From Parabacteroides chongii (lineage in GTDB: Bacteria > Bacteroidota > Bacteroidia > Bacteroidales > Tannerellaceae): DNA of 64,000 nt. Of the stretch, positions 10,313 through 19,203 are shown piece by piece (the stretch's first letter is position 1; every line of letters begins with the position of its first letter). A model generated the notes under the pieces. It worked only from the letters and a program-made list of their open reading frames with translations, had not been told where the DNA came from and ran no database searches. Position numbers and translations under genes: made by a program. The DNA is taken from contig NZ_CP120849.1 in NCBI RefSeq assembly GCF_029581355.1, positions 4,186,501 through 4,250,500 on the forward strand, in the 5' to 3' direction.

Positions 10313-10352
10313 AAAGCCCTGGGGAGTAATAATGCTTCTCAGGGCTTTTTTG
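10313..10352 (+). terminator. Terminator after the GH92 gene
   Basis: A stem of about 14 bp (10313-10326 with 10335-10348, including G-T wobbles; core AAAGCCCTG/CAGGGCTTT) followed by a T run. It insulates the glycosidase operon from the invertible region. Confidence 0.85.
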
Positions 10353-10443
10353 TATTGAAAAAACTATGTTGTATATAAATATAGAGGGTTGAAATGTTTC
10401 AAAATGTAAATATTTTAAGGTTTTGAAAAGCCCTAAAATTCAA

Positions 10444-10482
10444 AATGACTAGAAAAAACGTTCCTTTTTTCTAGTCATTTTT
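10444..10482 (+). repeat. Left 39-bp inverted repeat of the invertible CPS promoter
   Basis: This arm matches the reverse complement of 10618-10656 at 38 of 39 positions. It is itself a near-palindrome (AATGACTAG...CTAGTCATT) with an asymmetric centre AAACGTTCC. The asymmetry is what allows the two copies to be recognised as inverted rather than merely identical. The core resembles the core I recall for Mpi-dependent inversion sites in B. fragilis capsule loci (ARACGTWCGT), with one difference. Confidence 0.88.
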
Positions 10483-10617
10483 TTTGTGCTGCAAATGTAA
10501 TCGATATTTGTTGAAATACAAAGCATTTCGGTAATTTTATCTATTTGTTATTCAATGTTTTAATCTACTTTTTTCAAGATACCGCATCAATCATGGGTTA
10601 ACAAAAATTCACCAAAC
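10483..10617. other. Invertible promoter segment of the capsule locus, OFF orientation
   Basis: The 135 bp between the two inverted repeats contain no gene and a single consensus promoter, on the minus strand. As written, transcription would run left, away from the CPS operon and toward the GH92 terminator. After inversion the -7 box would sit at about 10601-10608 on the plus strand and drive transcription into the first CPS gene at 10753. No recombinase gene is in the window; the invertase would have to act in trans, as Mpi does in B. fragilis. Confidence 0.82.
10492..10522 (-). promoter_or_regulatory. Phase-variable CPS promoter, currently pointing left
   Basis: On the minus strand: TTTG (10522-10519), 19 nt, TACATTTG (10499-10492), a perfect Bacteroidetes promoter. 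The predicted start is near 10485, at the inner edge of the left repeat. Confidence 0.85.
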
Positions 10618-10656
10618 AAAAATGACTAGAAAAAAGGAACGTTTTTTTTAGTCATT
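10618..10656 (-). repeat. Right 39-bp inverted repeat of the invertible CPS promoter
   Basis: Reverse-complement partner of 10444-10482, differing at one position. The 96 bp between this arm and the first CPS gene hold only a weak hairpin (AATAAC/GTTATT near 10659-10682) and no reading frame resembling UpxY or UpxZ. Confidence 0.88.
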
Positions 10657-10752
10657 CCAATAACCTTTAAGTATAAGTTATTCAGATGTTTATGTAGGTT
10701 GGCCGTTTGGGACTGACGAACTTTTTTACATAATACCCCTAATTTACAACTT

Positions 10753-12669
10753 ATGATTATCAATGATTTTGCACTAGTATTGTCGCGAGTTAAATTTTTT
10801 AACCGTTGGATTGTCTTATTTATTGATTTATTTCTGTCAATACTGGCTACTTCGACCTCTCTGTCGTTCTTGTGGTATATCCTGGGAACAAAGCTTGTAG
10901 ACGAATCCATTTTCCACATATTATTTATATCCTTTTGTGCCAGTCTGTGCAGTTTCTACCTATGCCGGACCTATAAAGGTGTGATCCGTCATTCCGCATT
11001 TACGGAAGCCGGTCGCCTGGCATTATCCTCTTTAATAAAGATACTCTTCATTGTTGTTTTAGTCTATATGACTACAACGCTTCAATCTCCCCGTGAATTG
11101 GCGTTAGGAGCCGTAGTCGATTTATTTCTGACATTCTTTCTTTTAACAATTCTCCGTGTATTCATGATTGTTTTCTATGCAATCATAGTCAATAGTGTTT
11201 CTTCTAACCAAGGGAATTTATTGATTTATCAGGGAGACAAAACCGGAACTTTTTTATTCGATGCATCCCTGAGTGACAAACTGTTGTATAAAGTATCGGG
11301 ATTCCTGCGTTTTGGTGATCGAACCTCCTTGCGTGCAGGTAAATACAGTATCTATTCGATCAAAGAGCAGGTTGATTTCAACAATTTGGTAAACCGGAAA
11401 GATATCAAGGCTATTCTGTTCACCGACTATCGTTTGGTAAAGGAGGAGAGTGAACGTCTTGTCCGCTACTGTGAGAAGAAAAAAGTTCGTATGTTGATAC
11501 TTCCTTCGGTTGACGAACTGAAAAAAGGAAAAATCAACTTTCATAACCTGCCTGAAGTACATATAGAAGATTTGCTGGGTCGTGAGGAGATTTGTATCAA
11601 TATGACAGAGATCGTCGCTTCCCTGAAAGGAAAAGTCGTATTAGTCACCGGAGCAGCCGGTTCTATAGGCAGCGAACTTTGCCGTCAGTTATGTTCCTTT
11701 AACTTGAAGCAGCTGGTCCTGTTCGACAGTGCCGAAACCCCCATGCACAATATACGTCTGGAACTGGAAGAAAAATTCCCTCAGGTAGAATTTACTCCTG
11801 TAATGGGAGATATCCGGATGATTGATCGTGTTGAATCTGTTTTCCGTCGTTTTCAGCCTCAGTATGTATTTCATGCTGCCGCCTATAAGCATGTACCTCT
11901 GATGGAGGAGAATCCCTGTGAAGCCGTTCATACGAATGTATACGGTACGCGTAATGTAGCGGATATGGCAGTCAGGTATAATGTCGATAAGTTTATTATG
12001 GTTTCTACCGACAAAGCTGTCAATCCGACGAATGTGATGGGAGCTTCCAAACGTTTGGCAGAAATCTATGTACAAAGTCTGAGCATCGCTATCAGTAAAG
12101 GTTTGCATCCGGGTAAAACCCATTTTATTACCACCCGTTTTGGAAATGTATTAGGCAGTAACGGCTCCGTTATTCCCCGTTTCCGTGAGCAATTAGCGAA
12201 AGGCGGCCCTTTAACAGTCACCCATCCGGACATTATCCGTTATTTCATGACGATCCCGGAGGCATGTCGCTTGGTACTGGAAGCAGCTTTTATGGGTAAG
12301 GGAAATGAGATATTTGTCTTTGATATGGGTTCTCCTGTAAAGATCGCCGATCTGGCTCGCCGTATGATTGAACTGGCAGGTCTTATCCCCGATGAAGATA
12401 TAGAAATCCAGTACACAGGTCTTCGTCCCGGCGAGAAACTATATGAAGAACTTCTGGCAACGAAAGAAAATACCCTCCCTACGAATAACGCCAAAATATA
12501 CCGTGCCCAGGTGAGAGAATATGACTACGAAGACATTTGTAAGGTCATGAGTCCGTTAATCGATTTGGCGATCAAAGTGGATAAAATGGGTACAGTTAAG
12601 TATATGAAAGGGATTGTACCGGAGTTCAAGAGTAAGAATTCGGAGTATGAGGTGTTGGATAAGGAATAA
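10753..12669 (+). CDS. Membrane-bound nucleotide-sugar 4,6-dehydratase (WbpM/PglF/CapD-like)
   Basis: Converts a UDP-N-acetylhexosamine (usually UDP-GlcNAc) to its 4-keto-6-deoxy form, an entry step to rare capsule sugars. Four membrane helices fill about residues 15-150. A CoA-binding-like middle domain follows. The SDR domain begins with the NAD-binding GAAGSIGSE near residue 301. In the catalytic loop STDKAVNPTNVMGASKR a Met stands where FlaA1 has Tyr, as in the WbpM subgroup. The 638 residues are full length. It is the first gene after the invertible promoter, so it marks the 5' end of the CPS operon. Its base composition is like the backbone, unlike the AT-rich genes that follow. Confidence 0.92.
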   Translation: MIINDFALVLSRVKFFNRWIVLFIDLFLSILATSTSLSFLWYILGTKLVDESIFHILFISFCASLCSFYLCRTYKGVIRHSAFTEAGRLALSSLIKILFIVVLVYMTTTLQSPRELALGAVVDLFLTFFLLTILRVFMIVFYAIIVNSVSSNQGNLLIYQGDKTGTFLFDASLSDKLLYKVSGFLRFGDRTSLRAGKYSIYSIKEQVDFNNLVNRKDIKAILFTDYRLVKEESERLVRYCEKKKVRMLILPSVDELKKGKINFHNLPEVHIEDLLGREEICINMTEIVASLKGKVVLVTGAAGSIGSELCRQLCSFNLKQLVLFDSAETPMHNIRLELEEKFPQVEFTPVMGDIRMIDRVESVFRRFQPQYVFHAAAYKHVPLMEENPCEAVHTNVYGTRNVADMAVRYNVDKFIMVSTDKAVNPTNVMGASKRLAEIYVQSLSIAISKGLHPGKTHFITTRFGNVLGSNGSVIPRFREQLAKGGPLTVTHPDIIRYFMTIPEACRLVLEAAFMGKGNEIFVFDMGSPVKIADLARRMIELAGLIPDEDIEIQYTGLRPGEKLYEELLATKENTLPTNNAKIYRAQVREYDYEDICKVMSPLIDLAIKVDKMGTVKYMKGIVPEFKSKNSEYEVLDKE

Positions 12670-12703
12670 ATTTCTATCTTTTTAAATAAGAAATTTATAA
12701 CAT

Positions 12704-12997
12704 ATGAAATTAACAACAGAATACATCGCTTTACTGCGAGGATATATGCAAAGGAATGCCGACTATTACGGTATTACCCGGATGGGTATATTTGGTTCTG
12801 TTGCGCATAATGAACAGACTGAAAATAGTGATGTAGATATATATGTGGAGGGAGAGTTACGTGGCTTCTTTGTTTTGTCAGGCATTAAATGTGAATTGGA
12901 AGAACTATTAGGTTGTAAAGTAGATATCGTACGTTTGCGAAAGCAAATGGACTCTTTTTTGCGTGACCGAATTTTAAAGGAGGGTATTTATGTATAA
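12704..12997 (+). CDS. MntA-like nucleotidyltransferase (antitoxin-type)
   Basis: A 97-residue minimal nucleotidyltransferase with the GS...SDVD motif (G31-S32, D43, D45). In MntA-HepT systems this enzyme adds AMP to the HepT ribonuclease and silences it. The ATG of the hepT-like frame overlaps this stop by 8 bp, the usual coupled arrangement, but that partner is truncated here, so this gene is probably an orphan. The pair sits inside the CPS operon between the dehydratase and the flippase, where such toxin-antitoxin pairs are often found in Bacteroidales. Confidence 0.8.
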   Translation: MKLTTEYIALLRGYMQRNADYYGITRMGIFGSVAHNEQTENSDVDIYVEGELRGFFVLSGIKCELEELLGCKVDIVRLRKQMDSFLRDRILKEGIYV

Positions 12998-13154
12998 TAA
13001 ACCAGTGGTACTCCATATCTTGCAGTTGCTTCATGACTCTTTGATACAAATCATAAAGCGTTCTTCTGCTATTCATTCACCTAATGATTTTTTGTCAAGT
13101 GAGAGTGGTGTTACTCTTCTCGATAGTATTTGCATAAAATTGATAGCTATCGGA
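12990..13154 (+). pseudogene. hepT-like toxin gene, 3' end lost
   Basis: The first 55 residues (ending LLDSICIKLIAIG) read like the N-terminal helices of HepT/DUF86 proteins. The C-terminal half, which carries the RNase RxxxxxH motif in this family, is missing: from about 13155 the sequence changes to an IS66 transposase remnant in the same frame. The open frame runs on to 13304, so a fusion product of about 104 residues could be made, but it would lack the toxin active site. Confidence 0.65.
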
Positions 13155-13392
13155 GGCTCTATTGCCGAACGATTCATACGTTCCCTGTCAGGTGAGCGTA
13201 AGAACTCCTTGTTCTTTGGCAGTGATGACGAGAGTATTGGCAGTCTACCATACGATCATATCCACTTGCAAGATACAGGGTGTTTCTGCCTTGCAATACT
13301 TTAAGATGTTTTTTCAAGCAATAGTTAACGGACGTAGGAATTATGAGAGCCTTCTTCCAATGACTATTGGACTAGGTAATAATAAACTTTAA
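13155..13392 (+). pseudogene. IS66-family transposase C-terminal remnant, frameshifted
   Basis: Two frames together read like the end of an IS66 transposase: RFIRSLSGERKNSLFFGSDD in one frame, then LAVYHTIISTCKIQGVSALQ, YFKMFFQ, NYESLLP in the next, with the frame changing near 13230-13245. This matches the family's RKNWLFxGS...AIYSLIETCKxxGxxPxxYL...LLP pattern. The rest of the transposase is absent. The remnant has replaced the end of hepT, and the event probably arose by insertion followed by deletion. The 150 bp after it hold no gene. Confidence 0.7.
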
Positions 13393-13556
13393 ATATCAAC
13401 TCCTTTTTTGAACTTATTTAATGGATAACTGCCGTCTGTTGGCTTTCCCTATGTGATACGTCAAAATTGGATGCTAACTTTTAATATTACTCAGTTTAAG
13501 GAACTACAAAGTGCATTAATTAAGAATATGCCCTAAATAGATTGCTTCATTTGTTT

Positions 13557-15095
13557 ATGAATTTTCAATCGTATAAAGTACAAACGGCTTTAAATGTTGT
13601 TACAGGATTATTTGCTGTAGTTGTTCAATTTGCGGTTAGTTTCTTTTTGTCACCATTTATTGTGCGTACATTAGGGGCAGAAGCGAATGGCTTTTCTCAA
13701 TTGGCTAACAACTTCGTAATGTATGCCTCTTTGCTTACTATCGCTTTCAACTCTATGGCAGCTCGATTTGTATCAGTGGCATATCATCAAAATGAATTTG
13801 ATAGAGCAAATAAGTTGTATTCCTCTATATTCATTGTAGATGTATTAATATGTATTTTGCTATTGCCAATATCAGCCCTAATAATTTTTAATTTGGAACA
13901 TGTGGTAGTAATAGAGAATGCTGATGTTTTGGACGTAAAAGTTCTTTTTGCTTGTGTGTTTTTGAATTTCTTTATGAGTTTAGTGATGTCGCTTTTTTCT
14001 CTGGCCATGTATGTAAAGAATAAGGTATTCCATAGTAATCTTCTAAATGCAGTTAAAGCCATATTAAATGCTACACTCTTATTAGTCGTGTTTTCTGTTT
14101 TTCCAGCTAAAATATTTTATATTTCAATGGTTGCATCATTTCTGACAATGATGATGTTACCTATATATAGAAGGTTGCAAGCCAGATTACTTCCTGAGGT
14201 ATGTTTTCAATATAAGAATTTTTCTTTTCTCTATGTGAAAGAATTATTATCCTCAGGTATTTGGAATACAGTGAATCAATGTGGTCATCTTCTTAACACC
14301 GGTTTGGACTTATTGTTGGCTAATTGGTTTATTAGTCCGTTTTCAATGGGATTATTGGCTATTTCTAAGATAATACCTTCGGCTATAATTCAACTTTCAA
14401 CAACTCTCAATGGAAACTTCTCACCTTCTGTAACTCAAACATGGGCTAAGGGTAATCGTGAAGCTTTACTTCGTGAATTAAGGATAGCTATGAAGGTTTC
14501 TACCATTATCGTATCGGTGCCTATTGTGACATTCTGTTGTTTTGGATACGATTTTTATAAATTATGGCAACCTACGTTACCTGCAACAGAGCTTACAGTA
14601 ATATCTATACTGGGTTGTATGGCTTTTATTCCTGTCTCAGGAACGCAAACGTTGTATAATGTGTTTACAGCGACTAATAAACTTCGTGTAAACTCCATTA
14701 GCTTTATTTTCATGGGGCTTTTGAATGTTTTAGTTGTATTTTTGGGGCTTACTTACTCTAAAGAGTATGGAATTTATGTAATTGCCGGATGTAGCACTAC
14801 ACTTTCCATATTTAGAAATATGATAGTTACACTGCCTTATACAGCTTATTTGTTGAATATGAAATGGTTTGAGTTTTATAAGGATGTGTTACAAACTTTA
14901 TTGTGTTGTAGTATTAATGTTTTCATATCGCTATTATTTGTATTCGTTTTTCATTTGGAAGGTTGGCTTGGATTATTCATCATGTGTGGATTAACTGTAG
15001 TATTTACTCTATTGATAGACATTTATTATTACCTAAACAAGAACGAAAGGGATATCCTTTTTAAAATTCTTAAAATCAGAAAAAATAATGGATAA
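13557..15095 (+). CDS. wzx: Polysaccharide flippase (Wzx-like)
   Basis: Moves undecaprenyl-linked capsule repeat units across the inner membrane. About 512 residues with some 12 to 14 hydrophobic segments. The N-terminal FFLSPFIVRTLGAEANGFSQL is typical of the Wzx branch of the MVF/MATE-like superfamily. I chose the ATG at 13557 over the TTG at 13542 because MNFQSYKVQTALN gives the usual short basic start before the first helix. The gene is clearly AT-rich and begins the low-GC cassette. It overlaps the radical SAM gene by 8 bp, so the two are translationally coupled. Confidence 0.88.
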   Translation: MNFQSYKVQTALNVVTGLFAVVVQFAVSFFLSPFIVRTLGAEANGFSQLANNFVMYASLLTIAFNSMAARFVSVAYHQNEFDRANKLYSSIFIVDVLICILLLPISALIIFNLEHVVVIENADVLDVKVLFACVFLNFFMSLVMSLFSLAMYVKNKVFHSNLLNAVKAILNATLLLVVFSVFPAKIFYISMVASFLTMMMLPIYRRLQARLLPEVCFQYKNFSFLYVKELLSSGIWNTVNQCGHLLNTGLDLLLANWFISPFSMGLLAISKIIPSAIIQLSTTLNGNFSPSVTQTWAKGNREALLRELRIAMKVSTIIVSVPIVTFCCFGYDFYKLWQPTLPATELTVISILGCMAFIPVSGTQTLYNVFTATNKLRVNSISFIFMGLLNVLVVFLGLTYSKEYGIYVIAGCSTTLSIFRNMIVTLPYTAYLLNMKWFEFYKDVLQTLLCCSINVFISLLFVFVFHLEGWLGLFIMCGLTVVFTLLIDIYYYLNKNERDILFKILKIRKNNG

Positions 15096-16168
15096 GAACA
15101 AAAAAATCTTATTATTTCGCATACCGATGTCGATATGCAATTTCCGTTGTCACTATTGTTATTTAGCACAACGTCCTGTTCATTATCAAGGCATTCAACC
15201 AAAAATGAAATACACACCATGGCAGGTTGGTAATGCTTTGAATATCAGCAGATTGGGGGGGGGTATGCTACGCGAACTTTTGTGCCGATGGTGAAACGCT
15301 TTTGACAAAAGATATAGATTTGTATGTAAAGGCTTTGATAGAACAAGGTCATTATGCCGAGGTCGTTACTAACCTAACAGTGACAAATATGCTTGAAAAG
15401 TTCCTCTCTTGGGATAAGGAACAGTTGAAGCGTCTTGAGTTTAAATGTTCCTTTCATTATTTGGAATTAAAGAAAAAAGAATGGTTAAATCGCTTTGTTG
15501 AGAACGTCCATAAAATATGGGATGCTGGAGCTTCTGCCAATATTGAATTAGTTCCTACCGATGAGTTAATTCCTTATATAGATGAAATCAAGGATTTCTC
15601 CATGAAAAACTTTGGTGCACTTCCACAACTTACAATTGCGAGAGATGACAGAACTAAAAGGACTGATCGATTAACGAATCTTTCTCTTGAAGAGTATGAA
15701 AAAGTATGGGGACAGTTCCATTCTGACTTTTGGGAATATAAGTCGCAAATATTCGGCAAGCGGCAAACTGATTTTTGTTATGCTGGTGCATGGAGTCTTT
15801 ATATTGACCTTACAACAGGTAATGCCACTCCTTGTTATTGCGGTAGGTCTTTGGGGGATGTATTTGCTCATCCTGAACTGCCATTGCCGGAAGAACCTGT
15901 TGGGCATTGTCCTTTGGCTCACTGTTATAATGGTCATTCTTTATTGACTCTTGGTTTGATACCTCATGCAAACGATGTACATTATGGCGATATTAGAGAT
16001 CGTGAGCGTACAGATGGTGGTCGTTGGTTGCAACCGGAGTTGAAAGCTTTTTTTAATAGTAAATTAGAGGAAAGTAATACTGAATATTCTGTCTCACAAA
16101 AATTGATTTCCCGTACACACATATTTGAACAAAGAGTTGTCAACAAGCTAAAAAGAATGTTCAGGTGA
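15088..16168 (+). pseudogene. Radical SAM protein, OFF by a frameshift in a G9 tract
   Basis: The N-terminal frame starts MDKNKKILLFRIPMS and carries the CxxxCxxC cluster motif (C17, C21, C24). It stops at 15294 after an out-of-frame tail. The remaining 290 or so residues continue in the next frame from 15255, entering as VCYANFCADGETLLTK, the usual GGEP-like region of radical SAM enzymes. The switch lies exactly at nine consecutive G (15255-15263); eight G would give one continuous protein of about 359 residues. A second cysteine cluster (CYCG...HCPLAHC) near the C-terminus suggests an auxiliary Fe-S site. Its substrate is unknown; the neighbouring pyruvyl transferase suggests a modification of the capsule repeat unit. 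The tract may be a phase-variation switch, a fixed mutation or an assembly error. Confidence 0.8.
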
Positions 16169-16192
16169 TGAGGAAATAATAAACTGAATTGA

Positions 16193-17158
16193 ATGAAAAA
16201 GAATAGACAGCAACGTATATTTGAATTAAGAACATTGATAGATGAGAAAATACTTCCGCTCATAACCTCTGATTATGTACTTTGGGGACTTCCTTATTAC
16301 ATCAATCCTGGTGACACATTGATTTGGAATGGTGCATTGTCTCTGCTTAAAGGATGTCCACATAAATGTATCGGAACGTGTGGCTGGGATGAGTACCGCT
16401 ATCAACCATTAAATAAAGATACGGTAATTCTTATCATAGGAGGTGGTTTCTTTGGTGACTTATGGAGAAAAGCTTGGAGTGGAGTAATGGATATCATAAC
16501 TCGATACCCTGATAACCCTATCATGATTCTGCCTCAATCTATTTTTTACCAAAATCCGATTGTTGCAAAAGAAGACGCTGAGCGTCTGGCTAAATGTAAG
16601 AATTTGACTATTTGCACACGTGATAAGCAATCATTTGATTATGCGACAACATTTTTTTCTTTTGCGAAGACTTTATTTGTTCCGGATTTAGCTTTTCATA
16701 TGGACGTTAACCTGCTATATCGTTGTGCAGTAAAACAAACTGATAAAGTATTATATTTAAAACGTAATGATAAGGAATTGGTCCAAGATAAAGCAGATAT
16801 AATTGGAGAAAATGTGGAGAGAAAAGATTGGCCGGCCATGAGTGGAAATTATAGTTTCAGCATGCGTGTGGTATGTGCTCTATATTTAAGATTGAGTAAA
16901 AGGAAGAACAAGTTTTATAGATGTTTGATTACTCTATTGATGAAATATGGTCATCGTTGTGTTGTTACTCGTGATGCTGTTAGATTTATTAGTTCCTATA
17001 AAACCATTTATACTACTCGGTTACATGTCATGATACTTTCTTTCCTATTAGACAAGGAAATCTATATCTTGGATAACAGTTACGGTAAAATTAGTGGATG
17101 CTATGATGCATGGCTGAAAGGCTGTGATAATATATATATATATTCGAAAAATGATTAG
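16193..17158 (+). CDS. Polysaccharide pyruvyl transferase-like protein
   Basis: 321 residues of the CsaB/pyruvyl transferase type, which add pyruvate ketals from PEP to polysaccharide sugars. Seen: YYINPGDTLIWNGAL near the N-terminus, LIIGGGFFGDLWR near residue 80, MILPQSIFYQN, the RDKQSFDYA stretch and the late TTRLHVMILSFLLDKEI, all characteristic of the family. It lies 24 bp after the radical SAM gene and overlaps the next glycosyltransferase by 8 bp. Donor and acceptor are inferred from the family. Confidence 0.83.
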   Translation: MKKNRQQRIFELRTLIDEKILPLITSDYVLWGLPYYINPGDTLIWNGALSLLKGCPHKCIGTCGWDEYRYQPLNKDTVILIIGGGFFGDLWRKAWSGVMDIITRYPDNPIMILPQSIFYQNPIVAKEDAERLAKCKNLTICTRDKQSFDYATTFFSFAKTLFVPDLAFHMDVNLLYRCAVKQTDKVLYLKRNDKELVQDKADIIGENVERKDWPAMSGNYSFSMRVVCALYLRLSKRKNKFYRCLITLLMKYGHRCVVTRDAVRFISSYKTIYTTRLHVMILSFLLDKEIYILDNSYGKISGCYDAWLKGCDNIYIYSKND

Positions 17159-18155
17159 TGTATCTATAATAGTACCTGTTTATGGCGTAGAGAAACACAT
17201 TGAACGGTGTTTGCGTTCTGTCCTAAGACAGGACTATCAAGGAGAACTTGAATGTATACTGGTTGATGATTGTACACCAGACAAAAGTATGCAGATAGTA
17301 GAAGCATTACTTGAGTCTTATGGCGGTAATATCGTATTCAGAAAGTTTCGTCATGAACGTAATCGAGGACTTTCTGCCGCTCGAAATACAGGGACACAGG
17401 CAGCAAAAGGTGATTATATATTCTATTTGGATAGTGATGACGAGATAATGCCCCATGCCATAAGTACGCTTGTGACCTTGGCTAACAAATATCCGGGAGT
17501 GGATATAGTTTATGGTGACTGGTATGTGGCAAGGCGTTATAATTCTCTTCAAAATAATGTAGCTTTGAAAGAATACATAAACAATTCTAATGAAATAATT
17601 TCGACCATTCTTTTGGGCTGTCATGTAAGCATGACAGCTCCGAATAAACTCTTAAGAAAAGAGTTTATAAGAAATAATACTTTGTCTTTCAAAGAAGGTA
17701 TTTATCATGAGGATGAACATTTTAATTATTTTTTGGCAGAAGCAGCTCAGAGTATTGCTATCTGTTTCGTTCCTATTTATGTTTATTATCTGAATCCTGA
17801 AGGTATAACTGGAGGAAATAGTAAAGATAAAAGAATATATAGTCTTATAATTATTTGTGAAGATATTCTATTGCGTGGAAAAACATTATTTCGATATCAT
17901 TTTTGTTTAAAATTTGTGCGTAATTTAGTAAATGTAATTCATGATAATTCATTTTTGTATCCACGATTAAAAGATTTGATTTTTCATTTATATCAGTCTA
18001 CACATAAAGATCATCTTTATCTCTGTTCCTTTTATGTTTATTTATATTATATTTTCCCTATAAAATTGTTGAAGTATTTGAATAAGAGTCGACTTTTTAC
18101 TATATCTTATTCTATTATTTGGAGAATAATAAAGAGAAGGGAGTTTTGTCGATAA
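17151..18155 (+). CDS. Glycosyltransferase family 2
   Basis: A GT-A fold enzyme that adds a sugar to the lipid-linked capsule unit on the cytoplasmic face. SIIVPVYGVEKHIERCLRS is the typical N-terminus, followed by VDDCTPDKS (nucleotide binding) and LDSDDE (metal-binding DxD), with EDEH as the likely acceptor-side acid. I start at the ATG at 17151, which overlaps the pyruvyl transferase stop by 8 bp; the upstream ATG would add a peptide made from an AT-rich repeat. About 334 residues. Linkage and sugar are not predictable. Confidence 0.88.
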   Translation: MISVSIIVPVYGVEKHIERCLRSVLRQDYQGELECILVDDCTPDKSMQIVEALLESYGGNIVFRKFRHERNRGLSAARNTGTQAAKGDYIFYLDSDDEIMPHAISTLVTLANKYPGVDIVYGDWYVARRYNSLQNNVALKEYINNSNEIISTILLGCHVSMTAPNKLLRKEFIRNNTLSFKEGIYHEDEHFNYFLAEAAQSIAICFVPIYVYYLNPEGITGGNSKDKRIYSLIIICEDILLRGKTLFRYHFCLKFVRNLVNVIHDNSFLYPRLKDLIFHLYQSTHKDHLYLCSFYVYLYYIFPIKLLKYLNKSRLFTISYSIIWRIIKRREFCR

Positions 18156-18228
18156 ATTTGATGTAGAAAAGTTGTAGCATAAAAAAAATTGATGTATTCT
18201 ATAACTTGTACAATATTAGGTTAACAAA

Positions 18229-19182
18229 ATGAAGACTCCTAAAGTTTCCGTTATAGTTCCTGTTTATGGGGTTGAAAAATATATAGAGCGTTGTGCTCGT
18301 TCTCTATTTGAGCAGACATTGGAAGATATAGAATATCTTTTTATTGATGATTGTTCACTTGATAATTCTATAAAAATACTTCTTAAGATACTTGAAGAAT
18401 ATCCTTTCCGAAAAAATCAAGTAGTAATACATCGTATGGAGCAAAATAGCGGTCAGGCTGCAGTTCGTAAGTGGGGTATACTTAATGCTACTGGAGAGTA
18501 TGTGATACATTGTGATAGTGACGATTGGGTAAAACAAGACATGTATGAAATAATGTATGTTGAAGCGAAGAGTGGTGATTATGATATCACGATGTGTGAC
18601 TTTTGTTTGGCAAATGAAATAAGTATATTGAAAGAATGTAAGTCAAACATTAATGAGGATAAATTTATTTTATTAGGTGATTTATTGAGTGGTAAAGTTC
18701 ATAGCTCTCTCTGTACAAAAATGGTACGTTCAATATTATATAACGAGACTTTTATTTATCCAGAAGATAATATGCGAGAAGATTTGTGTTGTACAATACA
18801 GCTAGTATATAATGCTAAATCTATTAGGTATTTACCTATGTCTATGTATTATTATTATATGAATGAATTTTCAATATCTAATGCATTTACTGTTGATAAA
18901 ATTTATAATCGATATAAGCAGTCATGTAATAATTATTATAAGATTTTGACATTTCTACAAAGACACGATTTAGTAAGTAAATATAGTAGGGAAATTGTAA
19001 TATTGAAGCTGTTAATTAAGGAAGAATTATGTAAAATATCAAATAGTCAAGATGGGTATAGAATATGGAATGAGGCATTTCCTGATGTGAGTATAATTGA
19101 TACATTGACTGCAAAAATCTCTTTTAGGATGAAATTGAAAATAATATTAACAGATTTGGGATTATATTTTTTCAAACTATAG
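18229..19182 (+). CDS. Glycosyltransferase family 2
   Basis: 317 residues: SVIVPVYGVEKYIERCARS, IDDCSLDNS, the DxD region CDSDDW and a later REDLCCTIQL. It resembles the preceding GT2 gene at the N-terminus but is otherwise different, so it probably transfers a different sugar rather than being a recent duplicate. Start ATG at 18229, 73 bp after the previous stop. Strongly AT-rich. Confidence 0.87.
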   Translation: MKTPKVSVIVPVYGVEKYIERCARSLFEQTLEDIEYLFIDDCSLDNSIKILLKILEEYPFRKNQVVIHRMEQNSGQAAVRKWGILNATGEYVIHCDSDDWVKQDMYEIMYVEAKSGDYDITMCDFCLANEISILKECKSNINEDKFILLGDLLSGKVHSSLCTKMVRSILYNETFIYPEDNMREDLCCTIQLVYNAKSIRYLPMSMYYYYMNEFSISNAFTVDKIYNRYKQSCNNYYKILTFLQRHDLVSKYSREIVILKLLIKEELCKISNSQDGYRIWNEAFPDVSIIDTLTAKISFRMKLKIILTDLGLYFFKL

Positions 19183-19203
19183 CTAAAAATATATTTATTC
19201 TTT

